Positions 1-11,697 of a stretch of DNA of 64,000 nucleotides are shown one piece after another; the stretch's first letter is position 1; the number at the start of each line of letters is the position of its first letter. A model generated the notes under the pieces. The model made no database searches and had not been told where the DNA came from. It saw only the letters and a program-made list of their open reading frames with translations. This stretch comes from Platynereis dumerilii (lineage: Eukaryota > Annelida > Polychaeta > Phyllodocida > Nereididae): contig JAPTHN010000103.1 in assembly GCA_026936325.1 (NCBI GenBank), positions 682,001-746,000 on the forward strand, given 5' to 3'. The position numbers and the translations under genes were made by a program.

Positions 1-58
1 GGCTTTAAGTAAATAGCAGTGGCTTTAAGTGTCATAATGAGTTGGTTTCTTTTGGCAG

Positions 59-3000
59 GACTCAATTTCGAGTGCAGATGAATAAACATGACCAGGACGC
101 AGGGAACAGAGCCATCGATTCTTTGATTAATTACGAGACTGTCAAGGTAAAGCATATCAATCCATAATGATATTAACCGCAGCTTTATGATCGCCATTTC
201 ATTTTCTGTTTGGAATAATACAATTAATACATCTCTGTTATTGCAGTACTTCAACAATGAGCAGCTTGAAGCAGAGCGTTACGACAAACTCTTAGCCTTA
301 TACGAGAAAGCGTCCTTGAAGACGACCACAAGTCTCGCCTTATTGAACTGGGGGCAGAACGCCATCTTCAGTGCTGGTCTCGCTACAATCATGCTGCTCG
401 CTTCTCAGGGGATTGTGGCTGGTGGGTCACTGAAAATTCATCATTTTTTTGTTACTTAATGAATTTCCGCAGCTTCACTTTATATTTCAAAATATCTCCA
501 TATAATATTCCTTGACATGTTCTGATTGCTCTTCCAGGTGAAATGACAGTAGGAGACCTGGTCATGGTCAATGGACTCCTCTTCCAACTCTCCATTCCCT
601 TGAACTTCTTGGGCTCAGTCTACAGAGAAGTCCGTCAATCTCTCATTGACATGCAGACCATGTTCAGTATTCTGGAGAATAAGTCTGATGTTCAGGTAAT
701 GGAAGACAATCTCCTGACTTTCTCATCAAAACGATGTCAAACAACATGTTTTGTTCATTGCAAAATGAGACATTGATATTCACTGGAATTAAGTGTGGTG
801 CATTACACTGCAAATTTACAAGACGCATTTGATAATTTCATATTAAAGGTCAAATTCTGACCTTTAGATATTCATTAGTGGCTGGAGAGGTCTTTCAGAG
901 GACAAAAGCTCTTGTAATTTGGAAAATTTTAGATCTTTGTGTGTCAAAAAACTAAATCTATAACATAATCTCCTCTCCTTCCAGACGAAGATTGGAGCTC
1001 CCCTCCTGCAGGTGACCCCCGAAACAGCCTCCGTCCGTTTTGAAGATGTCATGTTTCAGTATGTGGAGGGGAGAAAGATCCTCAATGGGTTGTCCTTTGA
1101 CGTTCCAGCTGGGAAAAAGGTCGCTCTTGTGGGAGGCAGTGGCTCAGGGTAGGTGTCTTATACTGTCATTTTGTAGGTCTTGGTTTATTTAGAAGATAGG
1201 GGAAAGTAGGGAGAAGTGGGCCACTTTTTGCATTTCATCTTTTTATGACTACAGTATTGAAGTCCAGTGTCTGCATTTCATTTTAGAAGGGAGTTTTGGT
1301 ATGTTAAAACTTATATCTGGTGTGTATTACTTTCAGTTCATGATATATTTTTGTGAAATGGGGTAGTTAATTTTTATCACCAAGTGGCCCAGTTCTCCCT
1401 CTGGTAGGGAGAAGTGGGCCACAGGGGTGGGAGAAGTGGGCCATCTGTTTAGTTATTTACTGAGAAATAGTAGAATAGGGTTTTACTCTTCAACTGAGCC
1501 AGCAATTAATTCAATGAATCCAACAGCATTCTTCTGATATATATTTTTAAAAATGTTGTTGCCATGGACACCATGTGGGACATAGCAAAGTGAAAAGACA
1601 ATTTGGCCACATGAGCAATTTTCTTAAAAAGGATAATATGATATTTTAAGCTTTTAATTTGTGTATTCAGTAACACTAAGCCCAAACCTACCATTGTTTT
1701 GTGATTTTCAAGTCCTGAAATTACAATGAATAAAAAAAAACTCATTTTACCATGCTTTCGGTACACGAAGGGAGAACTGGGCCCCCGGCCCACTTCTCCC
1801 TCTGCAAGGTGGCCCACTTCTCCCTCCAGCACATTTTCAGAAAAAATGACTGCCATTTTTTCCTAAATGCATACAATGCCTAAACAATAACCTGATAAAA
1901 CTCTGATTTTACAGAGATTATAGCAACCCTTTCATTTCCAATCTATCCCCAATCTCATCATACATATAATTATTTTTATATAAAACAGAAATTTTACTCA
2001 AAGACACCGAAAAATTACATTTTAAGTTTTTCAAAAAATGGAATAAGTTATCTCCTTCCTGGCTTCAATATCACTCTTGGGTATCACACCGAGGCCATGG
2101 CACTCAACTTCAGGGATATCCCAATGCCATATTAAGCATAAAGCATGGTGGCCCACTTCTCCCTACGGCCCACTTCTCCCTACTTTCCCCTACATCTGTT
2201 GTCTTGTGACCAACAGCTCGACAGCTGCAGAAGAATCAAGTTCGATTCCAGCAGAACGCATGTTCTATTAATAATCGGCCACAACTTGATGCAGCCTATG
2301 ATTCTCCTGGGCCATCATGCATTGCACTTTATCCAGCATCAAACATGGCCAATGTCAACAACAGATATCTTCTCTTTTCTCCAGGAAATCCACAATAGTG
2401 AGACTGCTCTACAGATTCTACGACCCCCTCCAAGGAAGCATTTTAATCAACAATCAGAACATCAGGGACTTCGACCTGGACAGCTACAGGAAGGCCATTG
2501 GAGTCGTGCCTCAGGTGAGAACTAGCACTAAGAATGTTGCTAAGACAACCATTTATGCACAATTAGAATTTGTCACATATTTGTCTGGAAATTCTAGATT
2601 GCAGGGGTGCATTGTTTGAGAAAAACTGTTGAAAATGGTGTTGCCTTCCAAAATAAGTCTTGAATCTTTGAGATGGTTGGAGTTTGCTTATTTGTAAATT
2701 GAATGAAATAAACAAATATTATGTCTGTTCGACAGGATTCTGTGCTCTTCCATGACACCATCTTCTACAACATCCATTACGGCAACATGAATGCAACAGC
2801 CGAGGAGGTCTATGAAGCGGGAAGAATGGCAGAAATCCACCAGTCCATTTTGAGATGGCCCCAGGCGTACAACACGCAGGTCGGAGAGAGGGGCTTGAAG
2901 CTATCAGGTAAGTGGTCGTAGTCCTGTATTGAAACTGGCCATTTTTACAGATTCATTTTTTACAGATTCATTTTACAAGTTTCAAGTGCAGGAATACCCG

Positions 3001-6000
3001 TATTGAAATAAATGTCAGGTTTATTGATATTGATCTTTGTTTAAAAATGAACTTTCAAAAGTTGACTTAATACAGATGCGATCAGGTCTTTGATTTTAAG
3101 TATTCAATTATTTTATCAGAAACTGTCTTATTTTTATCTATTATTTTTACTTGTTAACTTTTACGTGTTGATAATTTGTATTGTCTGTTATTGGCTGGAG
3201 AATTCTGGAGAATTCTCTAGCTTTTTTAATAATGGGTTTTGGGGGTGTGGTCGATATTTGGAGGTGTGGCGCATAATGACAGGTATGCATTTTTGGCCAT
3301 CATGCGTTGAGTTTGTGTTTGTGGTAATTGCTGGTTAGAAGCAATCTTAGTTGGCTAATTTGACAGCATTAGGCAAGGTGTAATGGGTTGACAGTTGTTC
3401 GGTTGAAACTGTGGCAGTACTTAAAAATTTTTAATTTTGGGGGTGTGGCCATTTAGAGCCAATGAGAATGAGGGACTTGGTGGGAGTGGCCATTTCAGCC
3501 AATAGAGAGACATGTAGAATGCAAGGCCTGGGGGGGGGGGGGAGGACACATCCAGGGGGGTACTTGCAGAAATTATTTTTTTTGCTAGTTATACTTCTAG
3601 GCTGGGGGTCACCTCGGAGGGAGGTAATTTTAAAAATTTTAGATTTTAAAAGTCCCGAGGGGGTGTCACCTCGGGGGGGGGGGGGGTACTCGCAAAAAAA
3701 AAATTTTTGCCTGTTATATTGCCAGACTCGGGTCACCTCGGGGGAGGTATTAAATTCTATATTCTATACAAGGCCCCGGGGGGGGGGTCACATCCGGGGG
3801 GGTACTCGCAGAAATTTTTTTTTGTTGCTAGTGATATCTCTAGGCTTGGGGTCACCTCTGAGGGAGGTAATTTAAAAATTTTTAGATTTTACAAGTCCCG
3901 AGGGGGGTCACCTCGGGGGGGTGGGGTTACATGCAAAAAAAAAAAATTTTCTGCCTGTTATATTGCCAGGCTCAGGTCACCTCGGGGGAGGTATTAAATT
4001 CTACATTCTGTGCAAGGCTCCGGGGGGGGGGAGGACACATCCAGGGGGGTACTTGCAGAAATTATTCTTCTTGCTAGTTATATTTGTAGGCTAGGGGTCA
4101 CCTCAGGGGGAGGTAATTTTAAAAATTTTAGATTTTAAAAGTCCTGAGGGGGGTCACCTCGGGGGGGGGGGGGTACTCGCAAAAAAAAAATTTCTGCCTG
4201 TTATATTGCCAGACTTGGGTCACCTCGGGGGAGGTATTAAATTTTATATTCTATACAAGGCCCGGGGGGGGGGTCACATCCGGGGGGTACTAGCAGAAAT
4301 TTTTTTTTTTTGCTAGTGATATCTCTAGGCTTGGGGTCACCTCTGAGGGAGGTAATTTAAAAATTTTTAGATTTTACAAGTCCTGAGGGGGGTCACCTCG
4401 GGGGGGGGGGGTACTCGCAAAAAAAAAAAAATATATCTGCCTGTTATATTGCCAGGCTGGGGTCACCTCGGGGGAGGTATTAAATTCTATATTCTGTGCA
4501 AGGCCCGAGGGGGGGGTACTTGCAGAAATAATTTTTTGGCTAGGGGTCACCTCGGAGGTTGGTAATTAAAAAATTTTGGATTTTACAAGTCCCGAGGGGG
4601 GTCACCTCGGGGGGGATACTTGCAAAAAAAATTTTTTTTTTCTGCTAGATATATTGCTCGGCTGGGGTCACCTCGGGGGAGGTATTAAATTTTATATTCT
4701 ATACAAGGCCCGGGGGGGGGGGGTCACATCCGGTGGGAGCTTGCAGAAATTTTTTTTTTTGCTAGTTATGTTTCTAGGAGAGAGGTAATTAAAAAATTTA
4801 GGATTTTACAAGTCCCGAGGGGGTGACCTCGGGGGGGGGGAGTACTCGCAAAAAAAAAAAAAAGTTTATTTCTGCTAGATAGGCTGGGGTCACCTCGGGA
4901 GGTATTAAATTTTATATTCTATACAAGGCCGGGGGGGAGTCACATCCGGGGGGGGTACTTGCAGAAATTTTTTTTTTTGCTAGTTATATTTCTAGGCTGG
5001 GGCTCTCCTCGGAAGGAGGTAATTTTAAAATTTTATATTTTACGAGTCGGGGGGGGGGTCACGTCGGGGGGTGTCCTCGCAAAAAAAATTTTTTTTGCTA
5101 GTTTTGCTAGTTATATGCTAGGGGTGAAAGCAGAAGAATGAGTAGCCTACCTGTCGAGACAACTGAGATAGCGTGCATTTTAGCAGCCATCTTTCTTCAT
5201 TCCTGGACTGCCAAATGTGACCTTAATATTTCACTTAAGAGTTATAAAATTTGGTTCAGGTGTACGCCTGTGGGTATTGATTGGGAACATGACGATAAAT
5301 TCAAGATGTAGGCCTTTCTGGCAGCCATCTTTTGTCATTCTTGAACTGTCCATTTGTGACCTTAATATTCCGCTTATTTTAGAGTTATGAAATTTGGTAC
5401 AAGTATTCCACATTATGAATTTGTCGGCCCATAGCTCTATATGGGCAGCGACTCTGTTAGACACTAGTGTCTGCTGTCACGCTCTTCTCAAACACTTGCG
5501 CAATGCTCACTGCAGCAAGTTGCACCTATACTTCATTGCTATACCCTCACGTCAAGAGAATCTAGTTCACGCAGACATCACCCTACTATACCTCAACCTC
5601 CAGTTCCACTGTTCCTACACTCATATTTTTTGCCTCAGACGCTCTCGCATGCTGCAAATCACACCTTCTACTTTCCCATAGGATTAACCAGCCATTGTAT
5701 CCGAGGATGCTTGTTCAAATATTCGGTGACACTAGCCTTTGGCTAACGTTAATTGTATTGTAAACCGAGTCTAAATAAAATTTGTCTTATGTCTTATGTC
5801 TTATGATATGCTTGTTGCAGGTGGGGAAAAGCAGCGAGTGTCCATTGCGAGAGCCATCTTAAAACAGCCGCTTATTCTCGTCTATGACGAAGCCACCTCC
5901 TCTCTGGACTCCATCACGGAACAGGTATGTGTCGTGAATTTTATTACTTAGATGTCTGATCTACATAACTATCCTTGCCCATTGTTGAAAATGCAGATTG

Positions 6001-6428
6001 ATCATTGTATGTTCTATTTGGAACAAAATGGCTGCCGAGTTCAAATCTCGCACGCTTTCCATTGTATCAAGAAATTACAATGATTTATTTACAATGGGAC
6101 CTATTGTATTACATGGTACTGCCATTACACTTTTACTTTGATTTCTTGCTTGTGTTTCTTCCAGAAAATCCTGAGTGCCCTGCAGAGAGTGACCCAGAAC
6201 AGAACGACCGTGGTCATCGCTCATCGCCTGTCGACCGTCATTGATGCGGACGAGATATTAGTATTGGACGGAGGAGTAGTAGCTGAAAGAGGCAACCACC
6301 AGACGCTAATTAGCCAACCGAGCAGTTTGTACAGGGACTTGTGGGAAAAGCAGAACCAGGCAGCCATTGAGCAGTATGCTGCAGAAACTGAAAATAGCCT
6401 AAACAATAATGGAGAGCCCAAGCATTGA
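59..6428 (+). CDS. ABCB7: ABCB7, mitochondrial ABC half-transporter (3' part, eight exons)
   Basis: Inner mitochondrial membrane ABC exporter needed for cytosolic iron-sulfur protein assembly (known of the family). Exons read as 59-146, 247-421, 538-695, 985-1148, 2385-2514, 2736-2907, 5821-5924 and 6165-6428, all with GT/AG borders. The protein runs from the last transmembrane helices ([20 protein letters not shown] and LASQGIVAG are family signatures) through a full nucleotide-binding domain: Walker A GGSGSGKST, signature LSGGEKQRV, Walker [14 protein letters not shown] and H-loop IAHRLST. Walker A is split by the intron after exon 4. The N-terminal half lies upstream of the window. The intron before LSGGEKQ is swollen to 2.9 kb by repeats. 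The stop is at 6426-6428. I am confident of ABCB7 over ABCB6 because of the linker and TM-region match. Confidence 0.95.
1197..2192. mobile_element. Non-autonomous TIR element, about 1 kb, in an ABCB7 intron
   Basis: The left end reads TAGGGGAAAGTAGGGAGAAG and the right end is its inverted copy, giving a TIR of about 26 bp. A TA on each side would fit a TA target duplication as in Tc1/mariner-like elements, but this is not proven. The unit GGGAGAAGTGGGCCAC recurs near 1209, 1410 and 1427 and, inverted, near 1785, 1808, 2150 and 2167, so the subterminal regions also form inverted arrays. No transposase frame is seen. It sits inside the intron that splits the Walker A codons. Confidence 0.75.
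3470..5115. repeat. G-rich minisatellite with A/T blocks in an ABCB7 intron
   Basis: Tandem degenerate units combine G runs (up to about 14 G), GGGGTCACCTCGG, GTACTCGCA, A/T homopolymer blocks, TTTTGCTAGTTATAT and AGGTATTAAATTCTATATTC. Two alternating half-units (one with GGAGGTAATTTTAAAAATTT, one with AGGTATTAAATT) form a higher-order unit of roughly 520-550 bp early in the array. The G runs make the + strand, which is also the ABCB7 transcript strand, a candidate for G-quadruplexes. Related sequence occurs inverted at 41.76-42.31 kb. Confidence 0.85.
5764..5810 (+). repeat. Probable LINE-like 3' tail with TCTTATG microsatellite
   Basis: The sequence AAACCGAGTCTAAATAAAAT is followed by about three TCTTATG units (5785-5807), the usual look of a CR1/L2-type LINE or derived SINE 3' end. 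It stops about 10 bp before the ABCB7 acceptor AG at 5819-5820. How far upstream the insertion reaches is not clear; 5150-5760 shows no coding frame I can place. Confidence 0.45.
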
Positions 6429-7610
6429 TAGATGTTAGTCCTAGGTTTTTAAATTTTTAGTCAGTCATAGTATTTTTAATAACTAGTATTTTATAAAAAA
6501 TTAATTGGAAAACTTGAACCAGTTAACTTTTAATAGATCTCTTAGGTTACGGATTGCAATTAACTTGAAATATTTGTGAATATTCTAGATATTTAAAATT
6601 AGGGCTATCACGATTACAGAATTTCAAAATCGATTAATCTATGGCCTAAAATCGAATCGTAATCGATTAATCGCCGTTTTCCCGCCATTCTAAACAGCAA
6701 GTGAAGTTCTGTTCCTTTTTATATCATTGTCTTGAAGCAAAGCTAAGAAATAGATATTCCATTGAAAATGTTAATTGCAATTAGGATTTCACACTTTCTT
6801 CTCTCCAATCAGCTTCAACCAATCCAATTAGGCAATCCACTTGACTAATCCAGTTGCAATTCATTCTTAACACCTTTAACTGAAAGCAATGCTCTGGCAT
6901 ACAAAGCCTTCCAGGTACAAATATACACATAACAGATTAATCGATTTTGTAAACTGAAATCGATTTTTAACTAAAATCTAATCGGCGGCGATTAATCGGT
7001 TAATCGCGAGAGCCCTATTTAAAATGTTTTACTGCCTATGTTATTTGATGCTTCTTAGGATTTTCTAAAACGTATTGAGGAAAACTGTTTTGACTGTCAA
7101 ACTTTGTCAAATTGACAATGTGACTCACCACTCACTGAAGAAACTGAATTATTTATTTGGATGTTAACTTCTAATACTATGTTTCAATTTGTCTTCAACT
7201 ACCCTATTAGTGAATTTATTTTCATGTTACGCAGCAATAATACCTGATGAGTAACACTGCTGATTAGTCATTTAATGTGAATATTTATTAATTTAATCAA
7301 TTAATAAATTTATTAAGTTATGTTGTTAACTCCAAATACTGGGTTATATTTCTGTGATGTGTACATAAATAGATGAATGTGTGCTTGACTTCAATACATT
7401 GTGCAGTTTTTGAATTGAAGTAATTTTCGATGTAAATAAAAATGGAAATATGCAGCTGTAAAGCCAACCGGTGGTTATAAACTGAATTTCTTTTTTAAAA
7501 AATTTAAAGTTAGCAATTAAATTAATTCAATTTGTTAAATGACTTGATAAACGCATCAATATTTTGATACACAAAGCAACCTGCCAAATGTATTTTGTTC
7601 AAATAAATTA
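6429..7610 (+). other. Probable ABCB7 3' UTR
   Basis: AT-rich sequence after the ABCB7 stop has no competing gene. AATAAA signals lie at 7435-7440 and 7602-7607. A hAT-type element sits inside it. The transcript end is inferred from these signals only. Confidence 0.45.
6600..7017. mobile_element. hAT-type MITE, 418 bp
   Basis: The ends are TAGGGCTATCACGATTA and the inverted TAGGGCTCTCGCGATTA. They are flanked by a perfect 8-bp duplication TTTAAAAT (6592-6599 and 7018-7025). An 8-bp duplication with these ends fits the hAT superfamily (established knowledge). Inside are repeated ATCGATTAATCG motifs near both ends and no coding frame. It is clean enough to give exact borders. Confidence 0.88.
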
Positions 7611-8273
7611 TTGTTGACTTTTAACAGATGTACGCTTTCATTATTCACTGCCCAGCACACTTGTATGTTGTATCTTTGTTCATCTTACAAAATCTTACAG
7701 ATACTACGGCCTAGACATGATCTTTGTCGCTGTTTCTACGGCAAAAGCAATGGCAGCATTCCAAAATTGTGCTTGTTCATGAAAATTTGATGAAATCGTT
7801 CATTAGCACATTTCAACAACACTTAGAATGTAATGCTGCATCTGCAAAATTGGCAATTATAATATCACATGCCACAGATGCCCCAGCACAGTATCACATG
7901 TCACTATGACGGCACAGAAAACAAATTCTGCTGAGCAAAATAGAACCAGCTTGCTCAGCAGCTACTGGTGAAGTCCCCGGTAAACTGAAATGAAAACACT
8001 CAGCTAAAATTTAATGGAATAGCCGTACGTTCTTCAGTGATCATTTCTATTTTAATGAAATTTCAGAATACTTCAGAATTAAAACGTGTGCATAATGCAA
8101 GGAGGACGAAAGCATTTGAAATATTCTTGAAAAAGATTTATTCTCATTAACCTGAGAAATAGAATGAGTTAACAAACCCGTAATGAGTCGCAATGTATCA
8201 CAGTATGCTTAAACTTGAAAAGACAATTGATCAGTTACCATGGCAATGGTTATACCCATGGTTCTAATTATTG

Positions 8274-8684
8274 TCATACAGTCGTTTCCTTAAAGAGAGG
8301 CTTCGTCTGGACAGCCAACATATGTCTCACGGCACTCACTTTGGCTTGATTTTGGAATTTAGCAATTTCAAATTGTTCTCGCTTGATGTACATCTCAAAA
8401 TCGTAATCCAGTTGGATCTCCTCCCGCTCCCTGCGGATGTACTTGACCATCAGAATAGTCATGCAGATGGCGTAGCAAGAGATGACCACCACGATGTAGA
8501 GGAATGCGTCCATCTCACTCTCGTCTCCTGAATTGACCGAGAGACTGTCGTTGCAAGACGACCGCCTCTCCATCTGAACAACTCCGAGGCGACCAGTCTC
8601 ATTAATCCGAGGGGTCAGTGAATAGGCTCCCATTGTCACCATTGTATCATTAAAGGCAATACTCGCATTTGAGATCATGTCCAT
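8274..8684 (-). CDS. KCNE-like single-pass membrane protein, 136 aa
   Basis: A single open exon starts at an ATG (8682-8684) and ends TETTV-like (KETTV stop). It has an extracellular-type N-terminus with N-glycosylation sequons at N6, N12, N28 and N45, one membrane segment at about 60-81 (FLYIVVVISC to TILMV), then KYIRREREE and DFEMYIKREQF. Vertebrate KCNE potassium-channel beta subunits share this plan: short N-glycosylated ectodomain, one helix, a juxtamembrane YIRSKK-like basic motif, and D-P/Y-[FY]-x-x-YI about ten residues later. KCNE coding regions are also typically intronless. The match is by motif and layout, not alignment, so another small type I membrane protein is possible. The C-terminal TTV could be a PDZ ligand (inference). 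It lies tail-to-tail with ABCB7. Confidence 0.6.
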   Translation of the reverse strand: MDMISNASIAFNDTMVTMGAYSLTPRINETGRLGVVQMERRSSCNDSLSVNSGDESEMDAFLYIVVVISCYAICMTILMVKYIRREREEIQLDYDFEMYIKREQFEIAKFQNQAKVSAVRHMLAVQTKPLFKETTV

Positions 8685-8699
8685 TCTTTAAGCACAGCT

Positions 8700-10720
8700 C
8701 ACTTAAAATGCAAAATCCAACACAATTTACGAATTATGACGACTATTATTCAAATGCTCAGTCTCAATAGTCTCATTAGGATTCATTGCTGTGTATTTCA
8801 GATCCATTCGTACACAGGAGTTCATTAATCCAGAGAATTTAAATGCGAATAAATCCAGCAGCTGTGGAATTGACAACTTATCCTCTCATTCATTATATCC
8901 AAATCTATTCAGCGAGATATATAATGATGGATATCCATATCTTTATATTTTATCACCAACAATTTGCTGAAAACCATAAATAAAAGTTCTTTATGAAGTA
9001 GTTACAATACACAATAGTTGCACATAATCATCCCAATGTTTGTGAGTGAGTAGTAAAAATCAATCCTGTGTTTATAAATTATCTATAATTTATTATAGGC
9101 GATTTGAAAAATAAGCAAATCCAGATGAGACAGAAACATCACAGAAACATCCTTCTGACACTTCTGATGCTGGAAGTTCTTTTAAGGCACCAGAATCACA
9201 AGCAGTACTTCAGTACTTCAGAGTCCCACTAGAGGGCTGCCTTGCATCTTTGGCAATTTAAAACATTCCATTGGAAGCCAGCAGTTCAATTGTGCGACAA
9301 GTCTCTCTTCATAACGGTAATGCTTCTGCAAATTGCTTGAAATTGTTAATCCATGGCAGTTATTTGAATCAATTTGCGGTTATAATCCATTTGAGATCTT
9401 TAATGTAATTTTAAATCACTGGCATACCATGTGTCCCATTATATCCATGGAGCACTGTGAAGTTTCTCACAATGCTGAAGCTACATGCTCAGCTCAAGGT
9501 AATCCAGCAATGAGGAATAGCAATCATATTAATCCAATTATGGACTTGACTGGCCCTTCAACGTTTGCCTGATCTCCTGGACATCACTTAATTGCCTCTA
9601 ATTGGTCCGGCTTATTGATTGGTCCATGCTGAATAAGCCGACAATGAATGGGGAGCGCATCAATGAGTATGAGGCAAACGCATCTACATAGTATTACATA
9701 GAGATGCATTGATGCTGCACCATTACAATACGGCTAATGCTTGCTTCCCTCTACATCAGGGCAGCACGGTGCCAGTACCACCAAACATCCTCCCGCTCTT
9801 TTGTCCTCATCTGACGACTGATGCTCCACTCAGTAGGTTCCCAGCTTCCTCCCGTGTAAACCTAAGCACCATAGTAACGGCTCCCCATGCACACTCTGCA
9901 AATAAACAGTTCCACATACCCTAATAATATCGCCATGGAAACAGACACTCAATGCAGATCACTAATTGACAAACAAAAGCACATACACCACCTTCTGTGG
10001 ACTACTACAAACAGATGGGACAGGAATCAATGATAGACAACCAGTATCACAGATGGCAATAAATTATTAACATCCATAATAACTTTGAATGCATTTAAAC
10101 CACTTAGTTAATGCCTTTGGGAAATTTGTTTATGTTACGCTTACAAAGACAAGTAAATTGCAGACACTTTTTCCTGCCTAAAACCTTTCTAAAATATTTT
10201 ACATATATACAAAATGTACCAAATATTCAGAATTTAACATTCACACACAACTCACTCTTTCATGTTTCATGTGTAACTGACGAGGACTCTTAATTGTGCC
10301 AGTTTCTATTGTTAACATAGCACCTGGTTGTTTTTCCGCCCGAACACACAATTATCGACCAAAACCCCAACTGTCCCCTGGTGAGTGAATCATCCGACTC
10401 ATTTCATCTGCTATTGCATAATAGGTGTGCAGTCAGGCATGTAACTCCCGGCAACCACTTTAGCCTCATTATGATAAAGCATTTGCGAGTTGGGACCTAA
10501 CTCCATTGATTTTATACATGCACACTGCATAACACAGAGTGCTACATGCCCCCCCCCCCCCCGAGTGAGAGGAAAGGAAATAGACTCAGCTAATATTTAC
10601 AAACCCAGAACAGCTAGGGTACTGCAATGCTTTTAATTCAATGATACGGACAGGACACCACAGTGGCACTCAACTCATCACGACTAACAATTGTATGAAG
10701 ACGCCACAACACAGATCTAT
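8700..10720. other. Intergenic, no gene seen
   Basis: AT-rich sequence with only short frames and no convincing splice-linked exons. A C run of about 14 lies at 10549-10562. It may hold 5' non-coding exons of the KCNE-like gene, but nothing shows this. Confidence 0.5.
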
Positions 10721-10926
10721 ATCTTTTATGTAATGTAATGTAATGTCAATACTGAACGCAGGCTTGAGAGCCTCTATGTTCAGATCATTATCAGTCCAAT
10801 CTGTAGTGCTGGCGAGGTGGTGCAGTTCAATATACATAAATTATGTGCTTCCCAGTCTAATATACATATGTACATATTTACAATCCTTGATTATTTCGGT
10901 GGGCTTGCTGATGAACAGTTTTCTTC

Positions 10927-11649
10927 TTGAGGGTTTGGCCGCTCATGCTGCCACCACCCTCAACCATGTATGATTATATATTCCACATATTATTCAATAT
11001 ATTACTCCGTTATGGCAATAAAAAACCTGGTATAATCCGTATAAATTATGAAGGCTTGGCCGCTCATGCTGCCACCACCTTCAATCCTCATGATTAGTAG
11101 ATACATAACTTAACACCAACATATCAATAAAAAATAACTCCATGTATTTATCTACCAGAGTAGAGAAACTAATTGTAGACTAGGTATTTGAGGGTTTGGC
11201 CGCTCATGCTGCCACCACCCTCACTATTATATACGACTATTAATTCCACAATAAATCCAATAACTCACTTCCATTATGGATATCGCTCAAAATCACATGC
11301 CGTTTTACATTGGATAGTTGAGGGTTTGGCCGCTTATGCTGCCACCACCCTCGCTTATATACATCTATATCATCACCTAGGTTATCACACAATAACATAA
11401 TAAATTGACGATCGTTAATACTGGTACCCATGCTAAATTGCAAAAATCAAGGCACTTTTCCAGGACGGATACTCTGCTCTGAAGGTTTGGCCGCTCATGC
11501 TGCCACCACCTTCAAATAATGCTGATTAATAACCTAATATAATGACTATTGTTAATACTGATATCCATGCTAAAACGCAAGAGACTAGGCACTGTTCCAG
11601 GATAATACTCTGCTCCGAAGGTTTGGCCGCTCATGCTGCCACCACCTTC
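10927..11649 (-). repeat. Six-hairpin array in the LINE 3' UTR
   Basis: A conserved core of about 33 bp occurs at 10927-10963, 11049-11083, 11189-11223, 11320-11352, 11480-11514 and 11617-11649. It is separated by diverged AT-rich spacers (period 120-160 bp). The core reads TTTGGCCGCTCATGCTGCCA, bracketed by TGAGGGT...ACCCTCA (copies 1, 3, 4) or TGAAGGT...ACCTTCA (copies 2, 5, 6; copy 2 has one inner mismatch). The third stem pair therefore switches G:C to A:T in step. In element-sense RNA an inner UGGC:GCCA stem would present an AGCAUGAGCG loop. The last two spacers are also alike, so the array grew by tandem duplication. Confidence 0.88.
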
Positions 11650-11697
11650 TAATAATACTGATTGTAACAACCTTTGATTATACTCTCCACGCCATTC

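Noticed and set aside
1506-1856. 116-codon minus frame inside the first TIR element
   Set aside because: No transposase motif; the frame crosses the subterminal repeat words and is likely spurious.
3462-3875. Gly-rich frames over the G-run satellite
   Set aside because: G runs read as glycine or proline in any frame; no gene support.
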